This document shows positions 7,323 through 17,465 of a DNA stretch of 18,143 nt, piece by piece. The translations under genes were made by a program, and so were the position numbers. How positions within the stretch are numbered: the stretch's first letter is position 1; every line of letters starts with the position of its first letter. The notes under the pieces are model-generated. The model saw only the letters and a list, made by a program, of their open reading frames with translations. It ran no database searches and was not told the origin of the DNA. Source of the stretch: a bacterium (GTDB lineage Bacteria > JACRDZ01 > JAJRWM01); NCBI GenBank assembly GCA_024276815.1, contig JAJRWM010000035.1, positions 1-18,143 of the forward strand, given 5' to 3'.

Positions 7323-9032
7323 ATGAAGTGGAGCAGAGCCTTAATTCCCACAATGCGGGAAACTCCCGCTGACGCGGAGATTCCCTCGCATCAACTGATG
7401 CTGAGGGCCGGGCTGATTCGTAAACTGGCGGCCGGGGTTTATAATTATCTTCCCCTGGGCCTGAAAGTCCTGCGCAAGTTTGAAAATATCGTGCGAGCCG
7501 AGATGAACCTGGCCGGCGCCCAGGAAGTGTTGTTGCCCACGCTTGCGCCGGCGTCTCTTTGGCGGCAAACCGGACGCTGGGAGGCCTACGGTCCCGAATT
7601 AATGAGAATAACCGACCGTCACAAGCGGGAATTCGCCCTGGGACCGACTCATGAGGAAGTTATTACCGACCTGGTCCGGCGGGAAGTAAAATCATACCGA
7701 CAATTTCCGCTCACTCTTTATCAGATCCAAACCAAGTTTCGCGATGAGATCAGGCCCCGTTTCGGGGTTATGCGGGGACGGGAGTTTGGCATGAAGGACG
7801 CTTACAGCTTCCATACCAACCAGGATGATCTTGATAAAACATATTGGGAAATGTACGAGGTTTATTCCAATATCTTCAAGCGTTGCGGGTTGAAATTCCA
7901 GGCAGTTGAGGCTGAATCCGGCCCTATCGGCGGCAGTTCTTCTCATGAGTTTATGGTTTTAGCCGGAAATGGCGAGGACCTGATCCTGGCCTGCCCGAAA
8001 TGTCATTACGCTGCCAACCGTGAGAAAACGCCGGTCGGCTATCTGAAACCAGCCAGCCAGGAACAGCTTCCCCTGACAAAAGTGGCGACCCCCGGGCAAA
8101 GAACAATCGCCGAGGTCTCAGCCTTTTTGAAAGTACAACCGTCAGCCATGATTAAAACCTTGCTCTATCAGGGTGACGGCCAAACGGTCGCCGCCCTTAT
8201 CCGCGGGGACCGGACGCTTAACGAAACCAAGCTGAAAAACCATTTGAAGGTCTCGACCCTGGTTTTGGCGAACGAAACCACTGTCAGGGAAGTTACCGGA
8301 GCCGAAACAGGTTACGCCGGGCCGTTTAACCTGGGGAAGACACCGATTGTCGCCGATCTTTCACTGGCGGGACGGGACAATTTAGTGAGCGGCGCCAATG
8401 AAAATAATTTTCACTACCAGAACGTTAACGCCGGACGCGACTTCCGGGTTGAGGCCTATGTCGACTTGGCCAACGCGGAGGAAAACGATCCCTGTCCCAA
8501 GTGCGAAGGAACGCTTTCAGAGATGCGGGGGATTGAGGTCGGGCACATCTTCAAACTGGGCACAAAATACAGCGCCGCGCTAAACGCAACTTTCCTGGAT
8601 GAAAAAGGCGAAGCTAAGCCAATCATCATGGGGTGTTATGGTATCGGAACCGGTCGGACAATCGCCGCCGCGATAGAACAGAATCATGATGAGAACGGAA
8701 TTATCTGGCCCCTGCCAATCGCTCCCTACCAGGTGGTGCTCACCAGCCTTGATCCTAAATATCCTGAGGTTAACAAGGCCTCGGAAAGAATCTACCGGGA
8801 ATTGATCCTGAAAAATGTTGATGTGATCTGGGATGAACGCGATGAAAGACCGGGGGTTAAATTCAAAGACGCTGATCTGCTGGGAATCCCCATACGGATC
8901 AATATTGGCAAGCGTAAACTTCGGGAAGGGAAGGTTGAGATACGTTTGCGCCATGACCAGTCCTGCTTCGAACTCTCTCCCATTGAGGTGATAAGTAGAG
9001 TCCAGGAGTTAATCCAGACCCTCTCTCCCTAG
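7323..9032 (+). CDS. proS: Prolyl-tRNA synthetase (bacterial type, with editing domain)
   Basis: 569 residues, close to the bacterial-type ProRS length. It charges tRNA-Pro in the cytoplasm. The N-terminal class II core includes GPTHEEVITDLVRREVKSYR and the motif 2 region TKFRDEIRPRFGVMRGREFG. Residues about 225-400 are the YbaK-like insertion that clears mischarged Ala-tRNA-Pro, seen as VQPSAMIKTLLYQGDGQTV and LNETKLKNHL. Motif 3 is seen in GCYGIGTGRTIAAAIEQNHD. The C-terminal anticodon-binding domain (PYQVVLTSLDPK onward) follows. The ATG is 2 bases after the rpsB stop, so the genes are co-transcribed and probably coupled. The stop is TAG, and no homologous sequence follows it. No lesion is seen, unlike in hisS and aspS. 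Confidence 0.97.
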   Translation: MKWSRALIPTMRETPADAEIPSHQLMLRAGLIRKLAAGVYNYLPLGLKVLRKFENIVRAEMNLAGAQEVLLPTLAPASLWRQTGRWEAYGPELMRITDRHKREFALGPTHEEVITDLVRREVKSYRQFPLTLYQIQTKFRDEIRPRFGVMRGREFGMKDAYSFHTNQDDLDKTYWEMYEVYSNIFKRCGLKFQAVEAESGPIGGSSSHEFMVLAGNGEDLILACPKCHYAANREKTPVGYLKPASQEQLPLTKVATPGQRTIAEVSAFLKVQPSAMIKTLLYQGDGQTVAALIRGDRTLNETKLKNHLKVSTLVLANETTVREVTGAETGYAGPFNLGKTPIVADLSLAGRDNLVSGANENNFHYQNVNAGRDFRVEAYVDLANAEENDPCPKCEGTLSEMRGIEVGHIFKLGTKYSAALNATFLDEKGEAKPIIMGCYGIGTGRTIAAAIEQNHDENGIIWPLPIAPYQVVLTSLDPKYPEVNKASERIYRELILKNVDVIWDERDERPGVKFKDADLLGIPIRINIGKRKLREGKVEIRLRHDQSCFELSPIEVISRVQELIQTLSP

Positions 9033-9597
9033 CTCCTCCCACAGAAACTTCCCCCTTTAATAAAGTTTTGGAGCAAAACAAAAGCTTCTAAGCGGCAAAA
9101 CAAGAACCTTGCAACCACCTTTTTGCACCGAAGGCAATTGGGTGAAGCCGCCTGCTTCTTTCCGGCACTTTCCCCATATCCATCACGCCAGCAGTTCAAG
9201 CGCTGAAAATTTTAACCTGGAGAAACCTGATAGTAAGAAGGTTATAGTAGTTATTAACCAAAATTTGCCATGTTAATGTTTTAAGAATCCGATTGAGGAA
9301 TTATGCCGGGGACAGAGCCTGGAATCAGGCCTGCGGATGCCAAAAGATTAAAGGAATTAATCCGGGTCAGAAAATGGAACCAGGGTGGCAGGGAAGCGTC
9401 AGTCAGTAAAAGCGGCGCTTGGAGCGGTGAGACCACGTGACGGCCGGTTTGTTTCGCCAGTCCTGCCATTGGTCGGATATGGACAGATTCCAGGGCTTTC
9501 TGAATGAGCTTGTGACCGTCCGCAACCGGTTGAATCAATTTGCGCTATGTCGCCTTTTCGTTAATAATACTATATTATGTCAAAATTTCATTGATAA
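9033..9597. other. Gene-poor stretch with no supported gene
   Basis: No open frame here has a ribosome site plus recognisable homology. A minus-strand frame of 85 codons (9281-9538, TTG start) has no Shine-Dalgarno sequence and no family I recognise. I found no strong terminator after proS; only a weak AAACTT/AAGTTT pairing (9045-9068) is visible. A small perfect hairpin, GCCTG-GAAT-CAGGC, lies at 9317-9330. No tmRNA, RNase P or SRP RNA signature was found. Confidence 0.6.
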
Positions 9598-9607
9598 CTG
9601 CTATAAT
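9578..9607 (+). promoter_or_regulatory. Promoter of the metallophosphoesterase/thioredoxin-fold gene
   Basis: TATAAT (9602-9607) is preceded by TGC, an extended -10. The -35 region (9578-9583, TGTCAA) is a poor match, as is common for extended -10 promoters. A start near 9613 leaves about 17 bases before the ATG at 9630, so the gene cannot begin at the upstream in-frame ATG at 9540. Confidence 0.65.
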
Positions 9608-9629
9608 TGCCTTGAAAGAAGGTGTTTTG

Positions 9630-11960
9630 ATGCGACGTGTTTTCCTGGTTTTGTTAGTTGCAATCCTGTTTGTTAATGTGAGTGTTTTCTCAAAAGAAGA
9701 GAAGCTGACAGTTCTCTTTACCGGTGAAACCCATAGCTACCTTTATCCTTGCGACTGCCCGTTAAACCCTGATGGCGGTTTATCGCGCCGTTCGACTTTA
9801 ATCAGGACAATAAAAGAGAAACAGGCGGCAACCCTGGCGCTGGATGCGGGGGGAGCCTTTGCCGGCGGGAAATATGATGAAAAAACCCAAGGCGTCAGCG
9901 CAGATAAAAGCCGAACAGGTTTTAACCTTAAAGCAATGGAAATTATGGGCTACTACGTGATCTCTCTGGGGGACGAGGAATTTGCTTTTGGACTTGATTA
10001 TCTAACCGAGAAAATGTTGTCTTCAAAGATTGCCTTCATCTCGGACAATATTTATCGGCCCAGCGGAGAACTCTTCGCCAGACCCTATGTGATTAAACAG
10101 TTTGGCGACATCAGGGTCGGTATTATCGGCGTTTCGACTCAGGAAATGCTTACCGGCGAGTTTCGCGAAGCTTTGTCAGGGTTACGCATTACAGATCCGG
10201 TTGTTGCCACCGGAAAAGTCCTGGGGACCTTGAGGGCGCGGACAGATTTAATCATTGTGCTCAGCCACCTGGGCGAGGAATTATCAAAGGAGCTAATCAA
10301 AAATATCAGCGGTATTGATTTGTTAATCAATGCCCACCGCAAAATTTCATCCCGTCCTTTTGACCGGATTAACGACACTGTTTTCGCTCAATTCAGTTTC
10401 CAGGGCAAGAGTGTTGGCCGGGTGGATTTTGTTTTTGATGAAAAGCGCTCTCTTGTTGATACCAGGGTCAAGGAAATAAAGCTTAAGCAAAATATTAAAA
10501 ATGATCCCCAAATCGATTCGCTGTTAAGTGAATATGAGGCCTCCGTCGAAAAACTGGAGAAAAAAGTTCAGTTAGACCTGTACGTTATGAGTGATTGCCC
10601 CTATGGTAAAGAAGCGGAAACCGTTTTATTCCCCCTGGCGGAGGAACTGGGCAAGATGGTTGATTTAAACCTTTACTATCTGGTTAACAAAGAGGGCGAC
10701 TCTTTTACTTCGTTGCATGGTCACAGCGAGGTGATGGAAGACCGGCGACAACTTGCCGTCGCCAATCTTTATCCCGATAAATTATCCGCTTATATAGCTC
10801 TTTACAACCATGGCGTCAGCGGAGAAAATGTCCTGCGGGAACTGGGGCTTGAGGTTTCTGCCGACGAGATAAACTCAGAGAAAATTACGGCCCAGCTAAA
10901 TGAGCATGCGGAAAGAAGCCGGCGCTTAAGGATATCCTCCTCGCCAACACTTTATATCAACAATGTTCTTTATCAGGGCGGGTTTGGCGCTCTTGAACTA
11001 AGAAAATATTTATGCGGTCTCCTCCCTCCGGCGGCGCGTAGCGCTTCAAGAACCTGTCAAAAAATACCGGAATGTCTGACCAACGCCGATTGCGCCGGCG
11101 AAAAGGGTAAAATCGGCCGTTGTGTGGATGCCGGTCAGTTAAACGCTGAATGTGAATACCAGGACGCGATTGTTTTTAACTGCCAGGTAGTTATCGCTGA
11201 TGATTGTTTGATGTGTAACCAGTTCGACATTATCACAACCACCGAGCAACTTTTCCCGGGCGTCCAGTTAAGCATCGTTGAAAAGGATTCCCCTGAGGGG
11301 CGGGCCTTAATCGAAAAATACACGCTTAAATTATTGCCGGCGTATTTATTCTCCCCGCAAGTCAGGAAGGCTTATAATTACAACGAAGTCAAGGAGGGTT
11401 TTATTCCTCTGGGGGACATGCTGGCACTGGAGCCTGGATTAGTGGGCGCTTCCTACTTTGTGAACCGGAACATTAAGGGCAACCAGCTTGATATCTTTGT
11501 CGCCGCGCTGGGTCTCAGGGGACGTAAAATCGTCAGGGATATTATCGAGTATCTTGAAGAAAACCCAACTTCTGTTAAGGTGAACTTTCACATTACCGGC
11601 TTCATTGATGAAAAGAATGAAGTCTCGGCCCGCCTTGGGTTAAGAGAGGAAGAAGAAGCGAGGCGAATGCTGGTTCTGAAAAAACTTTTCCCAGCCAAGT
11701 TTTTAACCTATCTGAAAATCAGCCGGGTGGAAAGTTCATACTGGCAGGACGCTTTAATCGCACTCAAGCTGGAGCCGCAAAAGATAAGAGCTCTGGCTGA
11801 GGGGGAACTGGGTCATCAGCTGTTCCGCAAGGAAGCTGAGTTGTCAACCAGCCTGGGAATAAATGAAGAACTGGCTTTTCTCATTAACAACCGGGAACTA
11901 GCTCAAATAAAGAGTTTGGACACTTTCCGCGCCCTTCTGCAAAAGCTATCGACCAAATAA
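9630..11960 (+). CDS. Exported metallophosphoesterase-like protein fused to multiple thioredoxin/DsbA-like domains
   Basis: 776 residues; ATG 9630 is chosen for its AAGGTG site and signal peptide (residues 1-21). Residues 25-280 resemble the UshA-type metallophosphoesterase fold: GETH (32-35) followed by CDCPLNPDGGLSRR, LDAGG (71-75), GDEEFAFG (114-121), SHLG (212-215) and NAH (234-236). Several metal-site residues differ from the canonical D-x-H, GNHE and GH-x-H, so activity is uncertain. Residues about 313-462 form a DsbA-like domain (VMSDCPYGKEAE, C323; cis-proline SSSPT at 436-440). A Cys-rich linker follows (C476, C482, C488, C498, C508). Residues about 512-612 hold a second thioredoxin-like domain with a CLMC motif (526-529). 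Residues 618-776 look like a degenerate third copy lacking Cys. I infer a periplasmic or surface protein with a redox role. It appears monocistronic. Confidence 0.8.
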   Translation: MRRVFLVLLVAILFVNVSVFSKEEKLTVLFTGETHSYLYPCDCPLNPDGGLSRRSTLIRTIKEKQAATLALDAGGAFAGGKYDEKTQGVSADKSRTGFNLKAMEIMGYYVISLGDEEFAFGLDYLTEKMLSSKIAFISDNIYRPSGELFARPYVIKQFGDIRVGIIGVSTQEMLTGEFREALSGLRITDPVVATGKVLGTLRARTDLIIVLSHLGEELSKELIKNISGIDLLINAHRKISSRPFDRINDTVFAQFSFQGKSVGRVDFVFDEKRSLVDTRVKEIKLKQNIKNDPQIDSLLSEYEASVEKLEKKVQLDLYVMSDCPYGKEAETVLFPLAEELGKMVDLNLYYLVNKEGDSFTSLHGHSEVMEDRRQLAVANLYPDKLSAYIALYNHGVSGENVLRELGLEVSADEINSEKITAQLNEHAERSRRLRISSSPTLYINNVLYQGGFGALELRKYLCGLLPPAARSASRTCQKIPECLTNADCAGEKGKIGRCVDAGQLNAECEYQDAIVFNCQVVIADDCLMCNQFDIITTTEQLFPGVQLSIVEKDSPEGRALIEKYTLKLLPAYLFSPQVRKAYNYNEVKEGFIPLGDMLALEPGLVGASYFVNRNIKGNQLDIFVAALGLRGRKIVRDIIEYLEENPTSVKVNFHITGFIDEKNEVSARLGLREEEEARRMLVLKKLFPAKFLTYLKISRVESSYWQDALIALKLEPQKIRALAEGELGHQLFRKEAELSTSLGINEELAFLINNRELAQIKSLDTFRALLQKLSTK

Positions 11961-11994
11961 GACGCGGCGCTTAGTAGATCAAAGCGCAAAGTTC

Positions 11995-12034
11995 TTAGGG
12001 GGAACTCTTTTTTGAAAAAAACCGCTCCCCCTAA
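11995..12034. repeat. Intergenic inverted repeat with G/C-run stem
   Basis: TTAGGGGGA (11995-12003) pairs with TCCCCCTAA (12026-12034), and inside it TTTTTT (12008-12013) can pair with the A run at 12015-12021. No clear T tract follows on either strand, so it is not a textbook terminator, though it lies 34 bases after the 9630-11960 gene and could stop or stabilise its transcript. From memory, similar G-run/T-run hairpins recur between genes in some anaerobic proteobacteria. Confidence 0.55.
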
Positions 12035-12107
12035 AACCCCCTCACAAAAACTTTCGTTGGCTGGTAGCAAATAAAAGATTACACCTGATCGCAGCACGCT
12101 CTAGTGG

Positions 12108-12127
12108 ATTCCCGCGTATGCGGGAAT
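12108..12127. repeat. Palindromic repeat ATTCCCGC-GTAT-GCGGGAAT
   Basis: Perfect 8-bp palindrome with a 4-base loop, set in GTGGATTCCCGCGTATGCGGGAATGACA. It has the ATTCCC(N8)GGGAAT form of the dRS3-type element known from Neisseria, and similar units are scattered between genes in many bacteria. Only one copy occurs in the window. Confidence 0.6.
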
Positions 12128-12203
12128 GACACTGGCAGTTCTCCCTACTTCACTGACGGATTACAACCGCTCCCCGGTAGGGTCCAGAATTTTTCGCGCA
12201 TCT

Positions 12204-12234
12204 AAAAAAAGGGAGACGAAAAAATCCGCCTCCC
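12204..12234 (-). terminator. Rho-independent terminator of the ATP synthase operon
   Basis: On the minus strand GGGAGGCG (12227-12234) pairs with CGTCTCCC (12211-12218) with one G-U pair, the loop is GATTTTTT, and seven T residues follow (12204-12210). It begins about 20 bases after the atpD stop and so closes the operon without atpC. Confidence 0.9.
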
Positions 12235-12253
12235 CTAATTAATTATCCGGTAA

Positions 12254-14571
<2,318 letters not shown>

Positions 14572-14581
14572 ATTCTCCCCT

Positions 14582-16093
14582 TTACGCTACGACAAACGTA
14601 CCTTTAAATTCGTTAAGCGCTTCTTTGAGCTGCTTTTCGCTATCCTCGCTGAGCACCCCGGTTTTAAAAATCTGAGTGCCAAGATCCGGGTTCTTGGTCT
14701 CCATAAAAGAGAAAAACTCTTACTGGAAACGCAGGATATCTTTTACCGGCAGATCATCAAAATAACCGTTGGCAGCGGCATAAATTATCATAACCTGCTT
14801 ATCAACAGGCATGGGCTTATATTGATCCTGTTTAAGCGTTTCAACCATTCTTTCACCACTGGCTAACTGGGCCTGGGTGGTTTTATCCAAATCAGAGCCA
14901 AATTGGGCAAACGCCGCCAACTCGCGGTACTGCGCCAAATCAAGACGCAAACGCCCGGCAATCTTCTTCATGGCTTTGATCTGAGCGCTACCCCCAACCC
15001 GTGAAACCGAAATACCAACGTTAATAGCCGGCCTGACCCCTTGATAGAACAGGCTGCTCTCAAGAAAAATCTGTCCGTCGGTAATCGAAATTACGTTCGT
15101 GGGAATGTAAGCCGACACATCGCCGGCCTGGGTTTCAATAATAGGCAAAGCCGTCAGAGAACCGCCGCCCAGCTTGTCGTTAAGCTTGGCCGCGCGTTCC
15201 AGCAACCGTGAATGCAAATAGAAAACATCCCCGGGAAAAGCCTCGCGTCCGGGAGGACGCCTCAGCACCAGGGACATTTGCCGATAAGCGACAGCATGCT
15301 TGGAGAGATCATCATAAATAATCAAGGCGTGCTGACCATTATCCCGAAAATATTCACCCATGGTACAACCGGCGTACGGAGCGATATATTGTAAAGGAGC
15401 AGGCTCGCTGGCCGAAGCGGCCATGACAATCGTATAGTCCATGGCTCCATGCTCTTCCAGAGTACGAACAATGTTGGCGACAGTAGAGTTTTTCTGACCA
15501 ATGGCGACGTAAATACATTTCACATCATTATTTGTCTGGTTAATTATGGTATCAATGGCGATAGCTGTTTTACCAGTTTGCCGGTCGCCAATAATCAATT
15601 CCCGCTGCCCCCGGCCAATGGGAACAAGCGCGTCAATCGCCTTCAGGCCGGTCGCCATGGACTCTTTCACCGGCTGACGATCGACAACGCCGGGCGCCAT
15701 AATATCCAGTTCTTTAAATTCTGTGTCCTCAATTGGCCCCTTACCATCAATGGGCTGGCCAAGAGCGTTAACAACACGCCCTAAAAGACTATCACCAACC
15801 GGTACAGAAGCGATACGACCGGTACCCCTAACTGTGTCGCCCGCGGAAATGAGGGTATCATCTCCAAGAAGCACCGCGCCAATATTGTCTTCCTCAAGAT
15901 TCAAAGACATGCCGTAAACCTTACCGGGGAATTCAAGAAGCTCGCCGCTCATACAGCTTTCCAGGCCGTAAATACGAGCGATACCATCCCCCACCTGAAC
16001 AACGGTGCCAACATTGACAACTTCCAGCCGCTCTTCAAAGTTTTCAATCTTCTGCTTGATTATAGAACTAATTTCATCAGGTCTAATCTCCAA
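14582..16093 (-). CDS. atpA: ATP synthase F1 subunit alpha, interrupted by an in-frame TAA at 14720-14722
   Basis: Alpha is the non-catalytic nucleotide-binding subunit of F1. The TTG start at 16093 gives the family N-terminus [23 protein letters not shown] at 16105 is possible but sits almost on its AAGGGG site. Walker A is [14 protein letters not shown], and the alpha signature [17 protein letters not shown] is present. The frame meets TAA at codon 458, after VKDILRFQ. It then continues without a shift for 45 more codons, [18 protein letters not shown] to [11 protein letters not shown] (14582-14584), which matches the usual AtpA C-terminal helices. Full length would be about 503 residues, normal for AtpA. 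Stopping at the TAA loses that C-terminal part. Whether it is a real nonsense codon, readthrough or sequence error is open. Confidence 0.92.
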
Positions 16094-16117
16094 CTTCTGC
16101 TTCACCCCTTTTTAGAA

Positions 16118-16660
16118 TTATTCACTCATTTGCTGACGTAATATTTTTATTTTCCCAGACATGCTAGCGTCTATGACCTGGTCTCCCAGAGAAATAACCA
16201 TCCCGGCCAAAAGAGTTTTATCATAATCCACGGTGAATTCAACATTTTTGAGTCCCAGCGTGGACTTGACTCTTTCCTTCAGTTCACTTTCCCGCTTCTC
16301 CCCCAAAGGGAACGCAAAACGCAAAGAAACCTGGCTTTGCTTTTTGCTCTCCGCGACCAGTTCCTGAAAGAAGACAAAAATTTTATCGATTACCTGTATC
16401 CGCCCCCGCTCAATCAACAACGACAAAAAACGCTCAGTAAGCCCCTGAAGTCCTTGTTTTTGAACAAGTTCCAGGAAAATACTCTTTTTTACGCTTCGGG
16501 ATATCAGAGGATGAAATACCACTCTTTTCAGCTGGCTGTTCTCATAGATGAGCTTGTTGATCCAGCCAATATCCGCCAGGCAACGTTCAGCGGTTTCCAC
16601 ATTGTCGCAACTCTGAAACAGAGCCACGCTGTATCGCCGCGCGACTGTGTATTCAACCAC
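16118..16660 (-). CDS. atpH: ATP synthase F1 subunit delta
   Basis: 180 residues, normal for delta, which joins the peripheral stalk (b subunits) to the top of F1. The GTG start at 16660 is chosen because the family N-terminus (VARRYSVALFQ) begins there; it overlaps the end of atpF by 8 bases, so translation is probably coupled. Longer frames reaching to 16747 would run deep into atpF. The C-terminal domain contains EFTVDYDKTLLAGMVISLGD and ends MSGKIKILRQQMSE, as expected. Delta is poorly conserved overall, and the operon position supports the call. Confidence 0.94.
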   Translation of the reverse strand: MVEYTVARRYSVALFQSCDNVETAERCLADIGWINKLIYENSQLKRVVFHPLISRSVKKSIFLELVQKQGLQGLTERFLSLLIERGRIQVIDKIFVFFQELVAESKKQSQVSLRFAFPLGEKRESELKERVKSTLGLKNVEFTVDYDKTLLAGMVISLGDQVIDASMSGKIKILRQQMSE

Positions 16661-17168
16661 GATGTTCCAATTCTTCCAAACAGGATTCGATAAATCGCTG
16701 TTGGTCTTCTTCCTTAACTTCCCTTTGCAGTATCTTTTCGGCCACACTCAAGGATAACGAGGCAATCTCGGTTCTTAATTCATCCTTGGCCTTGTTCAGC
16801 TCAAGCATTATCTCATCCTGTGCTCTTCTGATAATATCCCGCGCTTCTTCCTTGGCCGCCTTGATGGACTCTTCCCGCGCTTCAGCGCCCTGGGATTTCA
16901 TCTTTTGCAACAACTCATGGGCTTCTTTTCTGGTGGCCGCTAACTCCTCAACGGCTTTGGCGCGGTCCGCGGCCGCTTCGCGCTGCTTTTCAACAGCCTC
17001 CTGAAGACTACTTTCAATCTTAGCGGCTCTCTGATCCATAAAACCCAGCAAGGGGCGATACAGAATCTTGTACAGAAAAAACAACAAAACAGAGAAGTTT
17101 AGTATCTGGATAAGCAGAACATAACCATTAACGCTAACTAATGAGCCGATTTTACCTAATAAATCCAA
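16653..17168 (-). CDS. atpF: ATP synthase Fo subunit b
   Basis: 171 residues. The b dimer forms the peripheral stator stalk. One N-terminal membrane helix (about residues 14-38, LLIQILNFSVLLFFLYKILY) is followed by RPLLGFMDQRAAKIESSL and a long charged coiled coil to the C-terminus. The start is TTG at 17168, with GGAG about 8 bases upstream. It lies 24 bases after atpE and overlaps atpH. Only one b-type gene is seen, so there is no sign of a divergent b' copy. Confidence 0.95.
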   Translation of the reverse strand: MDLLGKIGSLVSVNGYVLLIQILNFSVLLFFLYKILYRPLLGFMDQRAAKIESSLQEAVEKQREAAADRAKAVEELAATRKEAHELLQKMKSQGAEAREESIKAAKEEARDIIRRAQDEIMLELNKAKDELRTEIASLSLSVAEKILQREVKEEDQQRFIESCLEELEHRG

Positions 17169-17192
17169 GTAACTGTCTCCGAAAAAAACAGT

Positions 17193-17465
17193 TTATCCGA
17201 TAAACGGATTAGCGAAAAGCAGGATGATGGCAATGACAAGAGAGTAGATACCTGTCGATTCCGCCACGGCATCCGCCAACAACATAGAACGAATAATGGT
17301 GCCTTCAGACTCAGGCTGACGAGCCAGCGATTCCATCGCCTTGCCCCCAACAAAACCTTCGCCCAGAGCCGGCCCGATAGCGCCAACTCCCATGCAGAAA
17401 CCAGCCGCCACTACCGAGGCGATTTTAATTAAGATTACTCCTGTATCCGGATCAATTCCAAACAT
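17193..17465 (-). CDS. atpE: ATP synthase Fo subunit c, with two-carboxylate (Na+-type) ion site
   Basis: 90 residues from ATG 17465, which has GGGAGG 7 bases upstream; a longer frame to 17486 would include the ribosome site. Two membrane helices flank the polar loop ARQPE (48-52). Helix 1 has the glycine-rich [17 protein letters not shown] with E36. Helix 2 is [20 protein letters not shown] with the essential carboxylate E69, then S70, T71 and Y74. E36 and E69 are 33 residues apart, the same spacing as Q32/E65 of the Ilyobacter tartaricus Na+ rotor. A glutamate in both places is the two-carboxylate motif described for Fusobacterium nucleatum. This suggests Na+ coupling, though it is not proven from sequence. 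It follows atpB by 97 bases. Confidence 0.96.
   Translation of the reverse strand: MFGIDPDTGVILIKIASVVAAGFCMGVGAIGPALGEGFVGGKAMESLARQPESEGTIIRSMLLADAVAESTGIYSLVIAIILLFANPFIG

Noticed and set aside
9375-9400. AGGGTGGCA resembling the T-box AGGGTGG antiterminator motif
   Set aside because: It lies downstream of proS and upstream of a non-synthetase gene, with no stem I, no specifier loop and no terminator.
9281-9538. 85-codon minus-strand open frame, with a start loosely reminiscent of the NuoH phrase QPxADGxKL
   Set aside because: The resemblance covers about ten residues only. There is no ribosome site, no membrane helices follow, and the rest matches nothing I know.
9540-9629. N-terminal extension of the large fusion protein from an upstream in-frame ATG
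   Set aside because: The extended -10 promoter and the ribosome site lie inside this stretch, and the signal peptide begins at ATG 9630.
16661-16747. Longer atpH start reaching 16747
   Set aside because: It would overlap atpF by nearly 100 bases with no family similarity; delta homology begins just after GTG 16660.
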